A DNA stretch of 64,000 nucleotides from Kudoa neothunni. Its lineage: Eukaryota > Cnidaria. The stretch spans positions 248,001 through 312,000 of the forward strand of contig OZ199840.1 of assembly GCA_964304625.1 (NCBI GenBank), written 5' to 3'. The position numbers were made by a program, and so were the translations under genes. The notes under the pieces were generated by a model. That model saw only the letters and a list, made by a program, of their open reading frames with translations. It had not been told where the DNA came from and did not search any database. Below, piece by piece: positions 10,471 to 21,286 of this stretch; position 1 is the stretch's first letter, and each line of letters opens with the position of its first letter.

Positions 10471-11985
10471 AGTATTTCAAGATCTAAATGCAACTGGGTA
10501 AAATCAAAATGCAACCATCCTTAGCAGAAGAAAATCTCATAGTTATGTCACGAATTTGTTTATTAAATGTTATAATTAATGGTAAAATTAAAAATACAAT
10601 ACTAAAAATGTATGAGATAAACTTAAAAAAGCTAGCATAGAAGCTGATCTATTTCTGCAATAATTAGCCTATTTTTTATATCAAATGTATGTACTAAAAT
10701 TTCTCCAAAATAAACTACGGTATATTCCCGTCGCTTATGTGTAGATTAATGGGGGTTTTCCATTTCAACATAAAGATCATTTGGTAGAACGATTTTTGAG
10801 ATTAGAGCAAATTTCAAAATTTAAAACTTCTAATCTAACATAACATTAATTTCAGCCCTGTATTGAGAATCAGGATTTTTAATGAGGATCTGTAAACCAA
10901 CATATATTTCTTGTTTTTATCAATAAGTTATTCAATAATCTGGATAATGAAGGAATCGAAAGAGTTATCCTTGTTATAGACCAGGGGTCGGCAACCCTAT
11001 TAAGTTGCCGGGCCGGATAATCGTGTCAAACTAGGAGGCAGGCCAGAATATATTTAAATCCAGTAGATGTAATAAATTTTTCACAATACAATTGAAAATT
11101 GGATTAGTAAATTTATATTTTGAAATTTAAAATAATATATTTTTATCTTAACGAGAAAAAGAAACATAAAGAATGTGAATGTTCGATATTTTTATGAGGG
11201 AATTACTGGTTTTATACAATTTTTTATTTCATAATTTACCTGATATTTTTGGTGCTGAATTTAAACGTTTTTATATTCAAATTATGGTTCTAAATCGTAA
11301 AGAGCAATAATTAAACGTTTCCATTAGCTACATAAAACTAATATCGTACAATCGGCAAAAATAAGCAAGGAATCTGCTCGGGGAAAAATTTTAATCTTTA
11401 TTTTTTTAAGCTCTTTTATGCTTAAAAAAAGGGAATAATACTTAAGTAACATAGTTCACATTGCTATTAAACTTATTTATATGCTGAAGAGATCAGCATT
11501 AAAGTTGGGGAAATTATATAAGCACTGTCGAAAAAATTAACTTTATCAATGACATCCCTTGCGGGCCGGATGAGGAAAGCTCCCGGGCCAAATTTGGTCC
11601 GCGGGCCAGTCGTTGTGGACCTCTGTTATAGACAATGTTAGGTTCTATAAAACATATTTAAATATCGAACTAATTCAAAAAAACAATCATAAGCTTCTAT
11701 TTTCGCCATCATATTCGCAATTTCTTAATCCTTTCAAGAAGTTTTCTCGTCAATTAACAACGATTTTAACGAATAAATCTCCAAAAAATTAAGGAGAATT
11801 ACTAAACATCATTATGAAGAGTCTAGTAGAAGTTACTTCACAAAACTGTCCTAATTATTCAAACCACGCCGAATTCTATTTTCAAGGGTGTTTTAATATT
11901 GAAAAAAACAGTAAATAACTAAACTAATTCATTTCTAAGAAAGTTGCATTTTGATTTTACCTAGTTGCATTTAGATCTTGAAATA
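10471..11985. mobile_element. Non-autonomous TIR element inserted in PB2
   Basis: Near-perfect 43-bp terminal inverted repeats lie at 10473-10515 and 11943-11985; each starts TATTTCAAGATCTAAATGCA. They differ at about one base. ATGTAA flanks the element on both sides (10465-10470 and 11986-11991), a probable target duplication, with an extra AG on the left. There is no coding sequence inside apart from a nested hAT MITE. The superfamily is not assignable from the repeats alone. It interrupts the PB2 transposase just before the DEQ catalytic block. Confidence 0.75.
10982..11625. mobile_element. hAT-type MITE nested in the TIR element
   Basis: The left end is CAGGGGTCGGCAACC and the right end in reverse is CAGAGGTCCACAACG, a classic hAT terminal form. 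An exact 8-bp target duplication TTATAGAC lies at 10974-10981 and 11626-11633. The ends are GC-richer than the surroundings (GCCGGGCCGG, GCGGGCCAG). There is no transposase. This is the innermost layer of a three-level nest. Confidence 0.9.
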
Positions 11986-11991
11986 ATGTAA

Positions 11992-12790
11992 TTATCGACG
12001 GGCGGGCAGCTGGTTTCATTTCGAGGTCAATACCCATTTAGTCAGTATATGTCTATGAAACCAGTAAAGTACGGCATTAAATTCTTTTTGTTGGTTCAAC
12101 CAATTGCTAATTATGTTTTCAACGTTTCAATTTATCTTGGTAAAAATAATTTTGAAGTTCTGCGACAGTGTAACGCTGGAGCAAGTGTTGTCCTTTCATT
12201 GTCGACTCGATTGTTCTACTCCGGCAGAAATATCGTAGCTGATAATGTGTTTTTATCTCATCCGTTAGAAAAAAAATTACCTTAAAAAAAGGTTGACCTT
12301 CTTGGGAACACTACGAAAAAACAAAAAAGAATTACCAAACTATCTTTCCCCCTTAAAAAAATGGACTTTTTTATAGCAGAACATTTGTTTCGCGAAAAGT
12401 TCATGTTGGTATCATACATGTCAGAAACTTAAGTGTGTTATCCTTTGGCCACTGGTACAACGGACAATACTATTTCGGACAAGACATTAAATTTCGAGCC
12501 CAGGATAATACTGGGTTACAACGAATCTAAAGATGGTGTGGATAGTGTCGATAGGATGTTGGCTTCGGTCTCTGTTCGCCGATTCACCAGAAGATGGTCT
12601 TTAGTAGTGTTTTTCAACATGATCGATTTGTCTTTAGTCAACGCCTTTGCAATATACAAAGATGTATTAAACGATTCAAAGATTAAACGCACTTTTTTTA
12701 AAAGAATTTGCAGAGAAGCTCTATAATCCTTCGCTAATGTGGAATTCATTAGATAAGATCATTAAGAGGAAATCACCAATTCTGCCATCA
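11992..12790 (+). pseudogene. PB2 transposase, catalytic middle part
   Basis: After the insertion the reading resumes with QLVSFRGQYPF, MSMKPVKYGIKFF, the second-aspartate area (IVADNVFLSH) and, near 12530, DGVDSVDRMLASVSVRRFTR, which holds the third catalytic aspartate. Frame breaks occur at about 12000, 12290 and 12430. The text ends at the TTAA where PB3 inserted. Confidence 0.75.
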
Positions 12791-12791
12791 A

Positions 12792-15018
12792 TTAACCCTT
12801 TGTGGCTAACCATTGGATCCACGATCCAAGTAGGTGTATAAATCTCATTCATAGACCAAAATAAGGCGCGATTTTTGTTCTAATTTCACGTAAATTACAA
12901 GCAAAACAATTTCTATCATCTGATCAAATTAGAGGGGAAAAATTTTTTCGTACTTTAATCCGTTTGTTCAACTCTTGGTCTTAATATAAGTTGACTAATA
13001 TTGGTTATGCACGACAATTAATCATCCCTCTGATGCGTTCCAAAGCTAGAATGGCAAGTTTTGATTCGTCGAGTGACTCTCTTTCCTCGGATAATGAAAG
13101 TGTTGCGTCGCTTGAGTTAGAAAATTAATAAAACGAATCCGACTTGAATAGCGATGAAGAACAAAACAATATAAATGGTAAACAATACTTTTAAATAAGT
13201 AGATTTTATATGATTAATAAAGGTGCATTCGATAACGACAAAATCAGGTGAACTGATTAGTCTTATATTCTCCACAAGAATGATGATAATAATAATAATA
13301 ATAATAATAGACTAAAAGATAACTTTGTTTCGAAAGACGAATCAATTATCTGGTCATCCCGACCGAGATCTGGAAGAACTCCCTCCACCAATATAATAAG
13401 CGCTAATATTCAACAAGGTGCCCCCAATCGATTCAATAGACACAACAACACCAATCAGCACGTTCACCCATTTTTTTACCCTGAGGATGATGGATGATAT
13501 TATTTTATACACTAATAGAAAAGGTTTCGACGTTTTAGCAGAAAAATGGAAATCTCCCGATTTGGATCAATTCAAAGCGTTTACTGGGCTGCTACTTCTG
13601 GGTGGTGCTTATACATCTAACTTTGAAACAAGCGAAATATTGTGGCATGAAATACACGGAAGGCCATTATTTCGTGCCACGATGTCCCGTGAAAGATTTA
13701 AAAAGATTTCTAATTCATTAAGATTTGATGAATATTGGAATCGAAATAATTCTGATAATTCGACCGACAAGTTTAGACCTATACGGGATATTTTTAATCA
13801 ATTTAGGAACATCTGCAAAATAAGTTACTTACCAGGTGTAAACTTAACTGTAGATGAACAGTTATATCCATTTCGAGGGAGAGTATCGTTTTTAGTCTAT
13901 ATGCCTAAGAAGCCATTTAAATATGGTATAAAATTTTGGGTAGTTTGTGACAGCGAAACTCGATATGTATCCAACATAATCCCATATGTGGGTAAAGTAA
14001 ACAACCAACGTGAAGCAAACACAAGTTTTAAAGTAGTCGTTGATCCCACTCAGCATTTGCTCAACTGTGGTCGAAGTATTACTTGTGACAATTTTTTCAC
14101 AACTTGGAAACTTGCCCAATATTTACACAAAAATAACACATCTATACTAGGAACTGTAAGAAAATGTCGATCATTCATCCCGTCAGAATTTCTACCTAAT
14201 AGGCGCAGAGAACTATATTCATCTATGTTTGGATTTTACAAACAGTTTACGCTAATGTCGTACGTCCCCAAAAAGGGCAAGTGTGTAATAGTTCTTTCAT
14301 CAGAGCACCGCAGTGGCAGCGTAAGTTCTGGTTATAAATCCAAACCAGATATGATATTGGATTATAACGTCAAAAAGTGTGGTGTTGACACCATGGATCA
14401 ATGCGTTTCCACTTACACCTGTAAGAGGAAATGTAAAAGATGGCCTTACGCTGTATTTTCCCAAATCCTAGATGTAGCCGCATTTAATGCATTTGTGGCT
14501 TTCAACAAAAAAAATCCAAGGTACTTTAAAAAAGATAAATCAACTCATCGGCAAGATTTTTTAATAACATTATACATGGAACTAATTAAACAGCACCAGG
14601 ACAGAAGATTTACTAATCTTAAGATTTCACACCAACCCGCGGTAAAACGGTCATTAGAAATAATTGGATACAGGTTCGATAATGGGGTGGTCTCTAAAAA
14701 GTTTGTATACCAACATGTGAGAAAACGCTGCAAATATTGCCCCCTTGCACTTGACAGGAGAAGTAAGCAAACTTGTACAACATGCAACAAATATGTTTGC
14801 AATGAGCATTCAACCAAAAACATTATATGTATAAATTGTGAATCGAAAAATTAATTGCTTTTCTGAGCTGTATATTTCTCTCTGCGTCTACTTCATAGAA
14901 TATTTAAAATAAATCGGATTATTTTGTAATCGATTAATCCCAAATTTTAATCCGATGGATCGTGGATCAAATGGTTAGCCTTAACGTAACAGTTCCATGG
15001 TTAGCCGTTAAGGGTTAA
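12792..15018 (+). mobile_element. piggyBac element PB3, inserted in PB2
   Basis: TTAA lies at 12792-12795 and 15015-15018. The left end TTAACCCTTTGTGGCTAACC and the right end in reverse, TTAACCCTTAACGGCTAACC, are matching inverted termini. Both also carry a GATCCACGATCC subterminal block. PB2 coding sequence runs up to one side and its C-terminal cysteine domain begins on the other, so PB3 landed within PB2. Its length and single long ORF make it younger than its host element. Confidence 0.9.
13418..14854 (+). CDS. piggyBac transposase of PB3 (N-terminus uncertain)
   Basis: 478 residues are open without a stop. DDE_Tnp_1_7 fold: catalytic aspartates are visible at D146 (LTVDEQLYPFRGR), D224 (ITCDNFF) and D324 (CGVDTMDQ). 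A C-terminal cysteine-rich zinc domain (CKYC, CTTC, VCNEH, CINC) lies at about residues 430-475. The first codon of this open stretch is GTG, so it is not the true start. An ATG at 13033 opens an acidic Ser-rich N-terminus (MRSKARMASFDSSSDSLSSD), then meets a stop near 13125 and needs a frame change to join. The catalytic core looks whole; the N-terminus appears damaged or spliced. It mediates cut-and-paste transposition at TTAA. Confidence 0.85.
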   Translation: MPPIDSIDTTTPISTFTHFFTLRMMDDIILYTNRKGFDVLAEKWKSPDLDQFKAFTGLLLLGGAYTSNFETSEILWHEIHGRPLFRATMSRERFKKISNSLRFDEYWNRNNSDNSTDKFRPIRDIFNQFRNICKISYLPGVNLTVDEQLYPFRGRVSFLVYMPKKPFKYGIKFWVVCDSETRYVSNIIPYVGKVNNQREANTSFKVVVDPTQHLLNCGRSITCDNFFTTWKLAQYLHKNNTSILGTVRKCRSFIPSEFLPNRRRELYSSMFGFYKQFTLMSYVPKKGKCVIVLSSEHRSGSVSSGYKSKPDMILDYNVKKCGVDTMDQCVSTYTCKRKCKRWPYAVFSQILDVAAFNAFVAFNKKNPRYFKKDKSTHRQDFLITLYMELIKQHQDRRFTNLKISHQPAVKRSLEIIGYRFDNGVVSKKFVYQHVRKRCKYCPLALDRRSKQTCTTCNKYVCNEHSTKNIICINCESKN

Positions 15019-15174
15019 CAAAATTACACCTATTGACGTAAAACTTTCAAGGTGTGAATATTGTGAGCGGAAAAGTACAAGAAAACAGCGAAATGGTGAA
15101 AAATTTGTTATAAATTTTAATGTCCTATGCACGCATCAAACACTTGTTGGAAATGTTGTGAATAAGAATATATT
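15019..15174 (+). pseudogene. PB2 transposase, C-terminal fragment
   Basis: Directly after PB3 the reading NKITPIDVKLSRCEYCERKS continues with a KFV...VLCTHQ stretch, resembling the C-terminal cysteine-rich domain of piggyBac proteins. Part of the usual C-x-x-C set is missing. It is assigned to PB2 by position, strand and frame content. Confidence 0.5.
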
Positions 15175-15185
15175 TAAATTGGCAG

Positions 15186-18100
15186 TGGCTATTACCACAG
15201 GAATCAATTTCTCTGCAATTGTTGTCTCTATTAAATAACTAATTTCACATTACTATTATTTATATTTTTCTCTACTAAATTATAGAATTAGGTAACAATT
15301 GAGAATATCTTTTTTTACGTATTTATATTTTTTATTTTATTGATTGTTTTCCATAATTAAATGAAAAATTTATTAATCTTAATTTATTGCATGATCAAAA
15401 TTGTATTATATCATTTTCTGTCAATAATAAGGCTAAAGCTGACGAATTTTGTGTGTTTTTGTAGGTCTGACATTACTTTAGGAGCGCGCGCTTCCACATG
15501 ATATATTCAATTTCGTGTTATTTAATTTATTTCCAATCTTTACAATGTTTAAATTATGTGATTTATTGTATTCTATTCATAAATTATGAACTTCAAGATA
15601 AAATATGCTCACCATATTTCATAGAAATGATGTGAATTTTCCGCGTTAGATTTCGATATAGACAAAAATTTTGAGAAAACTAATCATAATTAGGTCGTTT
15701 TTCAGAAATTAGATGAATATAACACGATGAAAAATGGCTATCCTAATCAAATAAATAATGAGACATCTAAGAAAATTTAGTTTTCTTTTTGTATCCGATA
15801 GTGGTTAAAGCGTATCCCTTTGGTCTCTCAACCGACTTCACTCGAGATGGAATTTTTAAGGCTAAAATAATTTAAAAAGAGAAAGGAAATAAAAGTACCA
15901 TCAAGCTCGATCGTATTTAAAGTAGGTGCTAATTGATCTTTAGATAAAACAGTTTGGAGCTCGAGAGCATTTTCATTTGAAATATTATTAACAATAATAT
16001 TCTCGATACTCTCCTCACCTTGCGGAACAATATTATTACTAACACCCTCAACAATTATTTGAGATTTAAAAATATTCCCAACAACATCTATTTTTTGCAA
16101 TTTAGATACGAGTAATGTATTTAAATTAAGTGCCTTATACCTCTTCCTTCAATAATATCTCCATCTTCGTCTAAAGCCTCGGAGTTTTCACTGGTGCGAT
16201 TTACTAAAACTAAATCGAGAAAAATTAAGTTACCTAACTGATTTATTTGTTTTATTAATTTGATGTCGTGGTTCTTGATTGCTTTTTCTATTGTGTTGAA
16301 TAGTGATGGGCAACTATCATAAAACTCCCCACAATATTCAGCGGGAAACGCTGCGGACTTATTTGTGTAAATCACAGAGTTTTTTAAGTATTTTCCATAA
16401 TAATTAAAAATTCCTTTGGGCTTTATTGAAATTCTCTCTTTTGGATTGATATCTATAGTTCCAATTTCCAAGAATCGGCTCATATAACCTTTGGACCATC
16501 TAGGGTGGTATCGATTTGAATCGAACATTGGAAGCAGGTTAAACGCTCTCTTTTTAAAAATACGACTACATGGAAGGAGGTACGATCTGTAAATATAACA
16601 ATTGCATTTTATGGATGTAGTTAAACTATCTGTATTAGTGTTTTTGTCAAAATTTTGAATTTGTTTGTGGATTATATTGAAGGCAAATGGATTTAAATGA
16701 TTAAAATACGCGTTTAGAACTTCATTTGAGGTATCAAAATTAACTGGGTTCAGTAATATTTTGGTTATATTGTATCTCCTTTCTATTCTCATTGATTTGA
16801 GAGCGTCAAAGAAATAACGGAAAAAATCATTAAGATTTGAAAATTTCTTTATTGTTTGTTTTAATTGACCATTAATGGCTTCTAATCTATTATTGGTCAA
16901 GTTTTCATAGAAATGATGTGCTTCACTTAATCCTATGACCCATTCATCAGCGATTGGTTCCCAATTGGATTTAAAATAGTTAATAAACTTATCGTTGCTT
17001 TGTTGAAAAAGGTTATTGCATAATTTATAGAATTCATGTTTATTTTTCGAATAGATAATTTTATTAAGAGTTTCAAGCAATTGGTCCCTTTTCTCTCGTG
17101 TGATACCGTATTTCGACATAGTTATTTCACGTCTGAAACTTTGAGAAACATGAAATATACAGATCATTAGATTGGAGTTTGGAAATAATTCTTTCAAACA
17201 TTTCCTTAGAGTGTGGTGCTTGTCAGTAATGATCTTTCGGACATTTTGAGTCATGTTCGGCATCATTTTTATTAGTTGAGAAATATACCATTTAATTGAC
17301 TCCGCCGTTTCATCGTACGAGATGCAGCCGCTAGTTATGTGGGTTTCACCAACCTAGTCTTCAGCAACAGACAGATACAATAGCGCACTAACAAACTAAT
17401 AAAATAACGAAATAGAGAAAACCTCCTAAGATTACCGTGAGTCTAGCAGTTTATAGGTTGCATCAAGCATGAGTAATTCTGGAAAGAAATTAATTGTGTT
17501 GAGTATCTGTTTATCCATAAAAAAGATTCCACAAACATTTTTATTATCATCTGATAAAACGCTCACCATGCAATTGTATTGATTCTTTAAAATTTCTAAA
17601 ATTAAAGTAACGTTATCAGTCCCAACTTCAGAGGATTTTTTAATGTTGTGGATAGCTTTCAAAGGTATATTCTTGCCTGTCTCGTCATTTATCTTGGCTT
17701 GTATGAGCTTTTTGTTTGCTCTGACAAATAGCCATCACATTGGTTTAATTTCCTCTGACTAGGTAAGTTTTCTTAGATCCATGGATCATTTGGATGGTTA
17801 TGGGTAGTGTTAGAAGATCTAATCTCCAGGAAATTTCCATCTACACTTACTCTTAATGTAACTTTAAATGGGCAATCTCTTTTAAGGGAATTTTTCTTGC
17901 GTTCGCCTTTACCTCTGGTTCGGTAATGGGCTCCAAAGTAACATACGTAAGTTATTTCGTAATACACTAGCGTGTTTTTAATATTTCGATTAACCCGGTT
18001 TTGCACTGAGTCATTTCTTCTTGAATCTCGAGCCTTTAAATTCACAAAATGACTTTTCTCATACTCCTGAATATAAAATTTTAAACTTTCCAAAGTTCCA

Positions 18101-18438
18101 AATTTCATTCCAACATGAAAATTGTCTGAATTCGAATCACTCATTGTAGTTCAACCAAACTCGTGAAACACGTGGAGTTATGTTTACACTGCATGGCTCA
18201 AAGCAATAATTTAGAACTGATTAATATTTATAATTAATTCAACTTTAATATTGTTTTAGTCTATTAAATTCGCTAACATTTATATTTCTGACTGTCTATT
18301 TTACATAAATTTACAACCATCTCAAATTTCTTTATTTTTCATAATTTAGTAGAGAAAAATATAAATAATAGTAATGTGAAATTAGTTATTTAATAGAGAT
18401 TATAATTGCAGAGAAATAGATTCCCGTGATAATAGCCA
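15186..18438 (-). mobile_element. MULE (Mutator-like) element with ~98-bp TIRs
   Basis: Inverted repeats at 15186-15284 and 18341-18438 share TGGCTATTA, GGAATC and TTTCTCTGCAATT and continue for nearly 100 bp. They enclose a minus-strand MULE transposase. The target duplication could not be fixed. The element lies next to the C-terminal end of PB2, and may have inserted in it. Confidence 0.8.
15828..18144 (-). pseudogene. ZSWIM3-like MULE transposase, broken
   Basis: Reading from ATG 18144: a FAR1-like DNA-binding N-terminus (GMKFGTLESLKFYIQEYEKS, then CPFKVTLR and THNHP). A region with frame loss and stops follows at 17663-17772. Next is the first catalytic aspartate in LLMLDATYKLLDSR (near 17440). 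A probable short intron at about 17356-17424 is followed by an in-frame TAG near 17356. The long segment 17266-16121 holds the second aspartate (ITDK), the motif CIFHVSQSFRRE, the third acidic residue in NNRLEAINGQLK, and a SWIM zinc finger (CNCYIYRSYLLPC) whose final histidine is arginine. A further frameshift near 16140 leads to a tail ending at 15828. Inactive. Confidence 0.8.
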
Positions 18439-18539
18439 GTGTCTTAAATATTTGTTGATTTGTTAATCCTGTTGTCTTATTTCAAATTGTCTTCTTTCGC
18501 TGTCTTACAGTATACATAAAATATTTCTTTGTGAACCAT

Positions 18540-19975
18540 TTTAGGCTCGGGATATCTTTCTTAAATCTTCTTGTTCTATAATCTGATTCAACTTTTTTAT
18601 TACAGTTTTATATATTACTACCAAGCATTTTTGATTTTTAAAACAATTAAATATAATTTCTGGCGTAATACTCTCCCAATGTTTCATTAATGGCATGATT
18701 GAGTTTAGTGATGATTATTTTTCGATGATAAAAGCTTCACATAAAACCATGTGCTTAACTAGAGTAATCCTGCCTTATTTTTAAAGCATTTTATGATGTT
18801 TAAACTAAGGTTTGTAAAATATTGGTTGTTTTTTTTTTGTAGGAAAAAAATTTCGATATTTTATAAAAATCAATTGTAGTAATCCCCCAATCAACCGAGG
18901 CTGGGCTCCGCGCTAGCCCACTACATTACTGGGCGGAAATCCCCTAGACAACAACAATCAGGGTGATCACCATAGCTTCGTTTACTATAATAACTTAGTT
19001 GTATTATTCCTTAACACTAATCGTTTCCTCGCGCAAATACAACACCAATATTTTGGGGATCAAGAGGATATTGACCTACAAAATTAAAACTTTTCTATTC
19101 TCATTTATAATGCTTTGGTTCAACTTTCTAATTATGTTTATAAATCTACTACACTTCATCCGTGGGGTTTTTTTGAATAATATCCACGTGGTAGATGTTT
19201 AACTCAGATGAAACGTCTAAGATTCCGAAATTTACCAGTAAAAATTGATGTAAGTTTACCCCTATTTAAAAAAGAGTGACAGTAAACATTCACTCCATTT
19301 GGATATTTTTCGCCTAATATTCCGACTTCGTCCTATAAAACATAACTAATGTTTTGTACCTGCTCATAAAAGAAGGGCAGTTTCATCAATGTTTATGACT
19401 TCTTTAGGATTACATCCCTTAACCAAATTAGTGTTTTCAAGGGATGAAATATCTGTATTCGCATCCTCATCATGAAACATTTTGAAAGATATTCCATATT
19501 TTAACGTGGAATCTGAAAACCACCCTTAACTAGACTATAAATTGGAAACTTCTTGTTTATTTGGAATATATAAAACAACTTCGATAATAACACACCTGAG
19601 CAGAACATTATCATTCGACCATTGTTTAACCATCCAATCATACAGCTCACATCTGTATTTATAATTTCCCCGAAAAATGTGCCCTCTTTTTAGTTTCAAT
19701 ATCCGTAATCCGTAATGTTGAATTTATTTTCATGTGAACAAATTCAATCAATTTTTAAATGACCTTAAACGTGACAATGTATTAATATTCAACATAGATA
19801 ACTATGTCATTCAATTTAAATTTAGAAATTGTGATTTTTCGACAACTTTCAATATTTTTATCGAATTTAATAATCAATGATTTCTGGTTTCTCTTAACTA
19901 TTACGTTTTTGACAGGACACAATGAAGAAAACACTTCTATTTTTAAATAAATGGGGTTACTAAAACAACGCAATA
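18540..19975 (-). pseudogene. pogo/Tigger-like transposase relic 1
   Basis: Faint but ordered minus-strand blocks. An N-terminal helix-turn-helix-like stretch lies near 19900 (KSLIIKFDKNIESCRKI). A CENP-B/Tc5-type HTH trace lies near 19620 (YDWMVKQWSNDN). The DDE_1 core lies near 19400 (INIDETALL, preceded by WFSDSTLKYGISFK). A trace near 19090 reads KLNQSIINENRKVLI, and a C-terminal segment near 18690 reads KHWESITPEIIFNCFKNQ. Many stops and shifts. The family identity rests on block order. A GC-rich segment at 18890-18970 sits within it and may be a separate insertion. Confidence 0.6.
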
Positions 19976-20135
19976 ACGAGACATTATATATGAGTAATAA
20001 ATTTTCTTATTTTTTAATGTTAACGATGTTTAAGAAATGATAAGATAATAACAATACAAAAAACTAGGTTTCTCTCTAAAAAGAATAACGTAAAAATTTT
20101 GGAATTACGCAGTATCCAATCTCGATTGTATTATA

Positions 20136-20813
20136 GGCTAAAGTCCAATATCTGTATCTGTTCTCGGGAATTTTCGACGCACTTCGCCCATTTAGCGCAG
20201 TGAACGATTTCAAGAAAAAATCAATGTTTTTGAAAACATTAATAATATTATATTTCTCCGATATAACTCGGTTTAAAATATCTAACGTATTGTTGAACAA
20301 ACTTTCAATCACCTTGGTTGTTAAATAAGTATTCGAAATGTTCTGGTGGTGGAAGTTTGGCAATATTATCAAGGAATGACACCGATGATGGATACCAGAA
20401 TAAGTTTATAGTATGTAAAAAACATAATTTCATTATAATTGCACCCGTTTTTGAATCATAAAAACTTTCTTAATGGAAATTATTTCAGTTTGTTATCTGT
20501 ATCTTAAAAGAACCAGATTTAATTTTATTATATCAAGTGTAATGTTTAAATTTATATATTATCTATTATTTATGAGTTGAAAAAAATCATATGGGATTTT
20601 ATGGTCATGAAATCCGAAATGTCATAAACAAACTCTCACAAGGAGTATGTGGATAAATTTTTGATTTTTTGGTCAGAAAAAAATATTTTAAATTAAGTTA
20701 GGAATATCATTTAACCTAATAATGAAGTTACGGCCGTTTTAAAGCTAAATTCCGACTTTTGCCGATTGGCTTTATTTCGGTCCGAGCACGGACACAGATA
20801 TTGGACTTTAGCC
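20136..20813. mobile_element. MITE with GGCTAAAGTCC termini
   Basis: GGCTAAAGTCCAATATCTGT stands at 20136 and its inverted copy ends at 20813. Flanks GTATTATA and GTATTATT form a near-perfect 8-bp target duplication. The length is about 678 bp and there is no convincing coding capacity; a short minus-strand open frame crosses the left end and is taken as chance. An 8-bp duplication suits hAT or related elements, but the termini are not diagnostic. Confidence 0.65.
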
Positions 20814-21172
20814 GTATTATTTAATATCTTTTTGGTTACAATGGAAAAATTACTAGGCTAATGCTTTTCGTAATCCTTCCGCGTTAGTACAATAATCAGA
20901 ATGGGTATATGTTCGTTGAGACAAAATTTCGAAGTCTCGAGGAACCTATTCATTTAAGAAATGATGGGAAAAATATTAAATACTCCTTATAATAAATAGT
21001 ATTACCATTATTCTGCTAATGCTTAATATTTTACTTTAATGTTATCCCAAAAAACAATTAATCATGGAAAAACTTTAGATTTCATTAATGTTTTAAAGAA
21101 TCCAACGAATTTATATAAGCTAAATTGCAACAATATGGTTAAGACTAATTTTTAATAATGTGAATAGTTATT
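20814..21172. other. Far 5' flank of gene C, matching gene D
   Basis: There is no gene. A stretch around 20985-21090 (ATAATAAATAGTATTACCAT, then an ATTCTGCTAA-type block) is matched in inverted form upstream of gene D near 29150-29260. The duplicated unit therefore extends several hundred bases beyond the start codons. Confidence 0.55.
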
Positions 21173-21286
21173 CCCTAGTCTAAGTTTTGCTAACTGACAA
21201 TGAATGAATCATTATATCCACAAATGTGTGAAATTCGGGTCAATTGTATCCCGAACCATCAATTGGTAGTTCATTTAATTGTGGCA
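21173..21286 (+). promoter_or_regulatory. Conserved upstream block of gene C
   Basis: Family block with CCTAGTCTAAGTTTTGCTA, a TGACAATGAATGAATCA stretch and GGTCAATTGTATCCCGAACC just before the ATG. It is inferred to be promoter plus 5' UTR from conservation in all six loci. Confidence 0.5.

Larger units (their letters stand above)
9500..15174 (+). mobile_element. piggyBac element PB2, split by nested insertions
   Basis: The left end is TTAA followed by CCCTCCTAAG and a hairpin (TTTTGGGGTATATTCTACCC and its complement), typical of piggyBac ends. The coding remnants run in order left to right at 9829-10470, 11992-12790 and 15019-15150. They are separated by a terminal-inverted-repeat element and by PB3. 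The right end was not found; the MULE that begins near 15186 probably lies in or beside it, so the end given here is approximate. Confidence 0.7.

Noticed and set aside
18885-18970. tRNA gene in the GC-rich island
   Set aside because: No B-box (GGTTCGAxxC) or cloverleaf could be drawn.
20076-20372. 98-codon minus-strand frame as a gene
   Set aside because: It crosses the left end of a MITE with a target duplication and has no recognisable motif.
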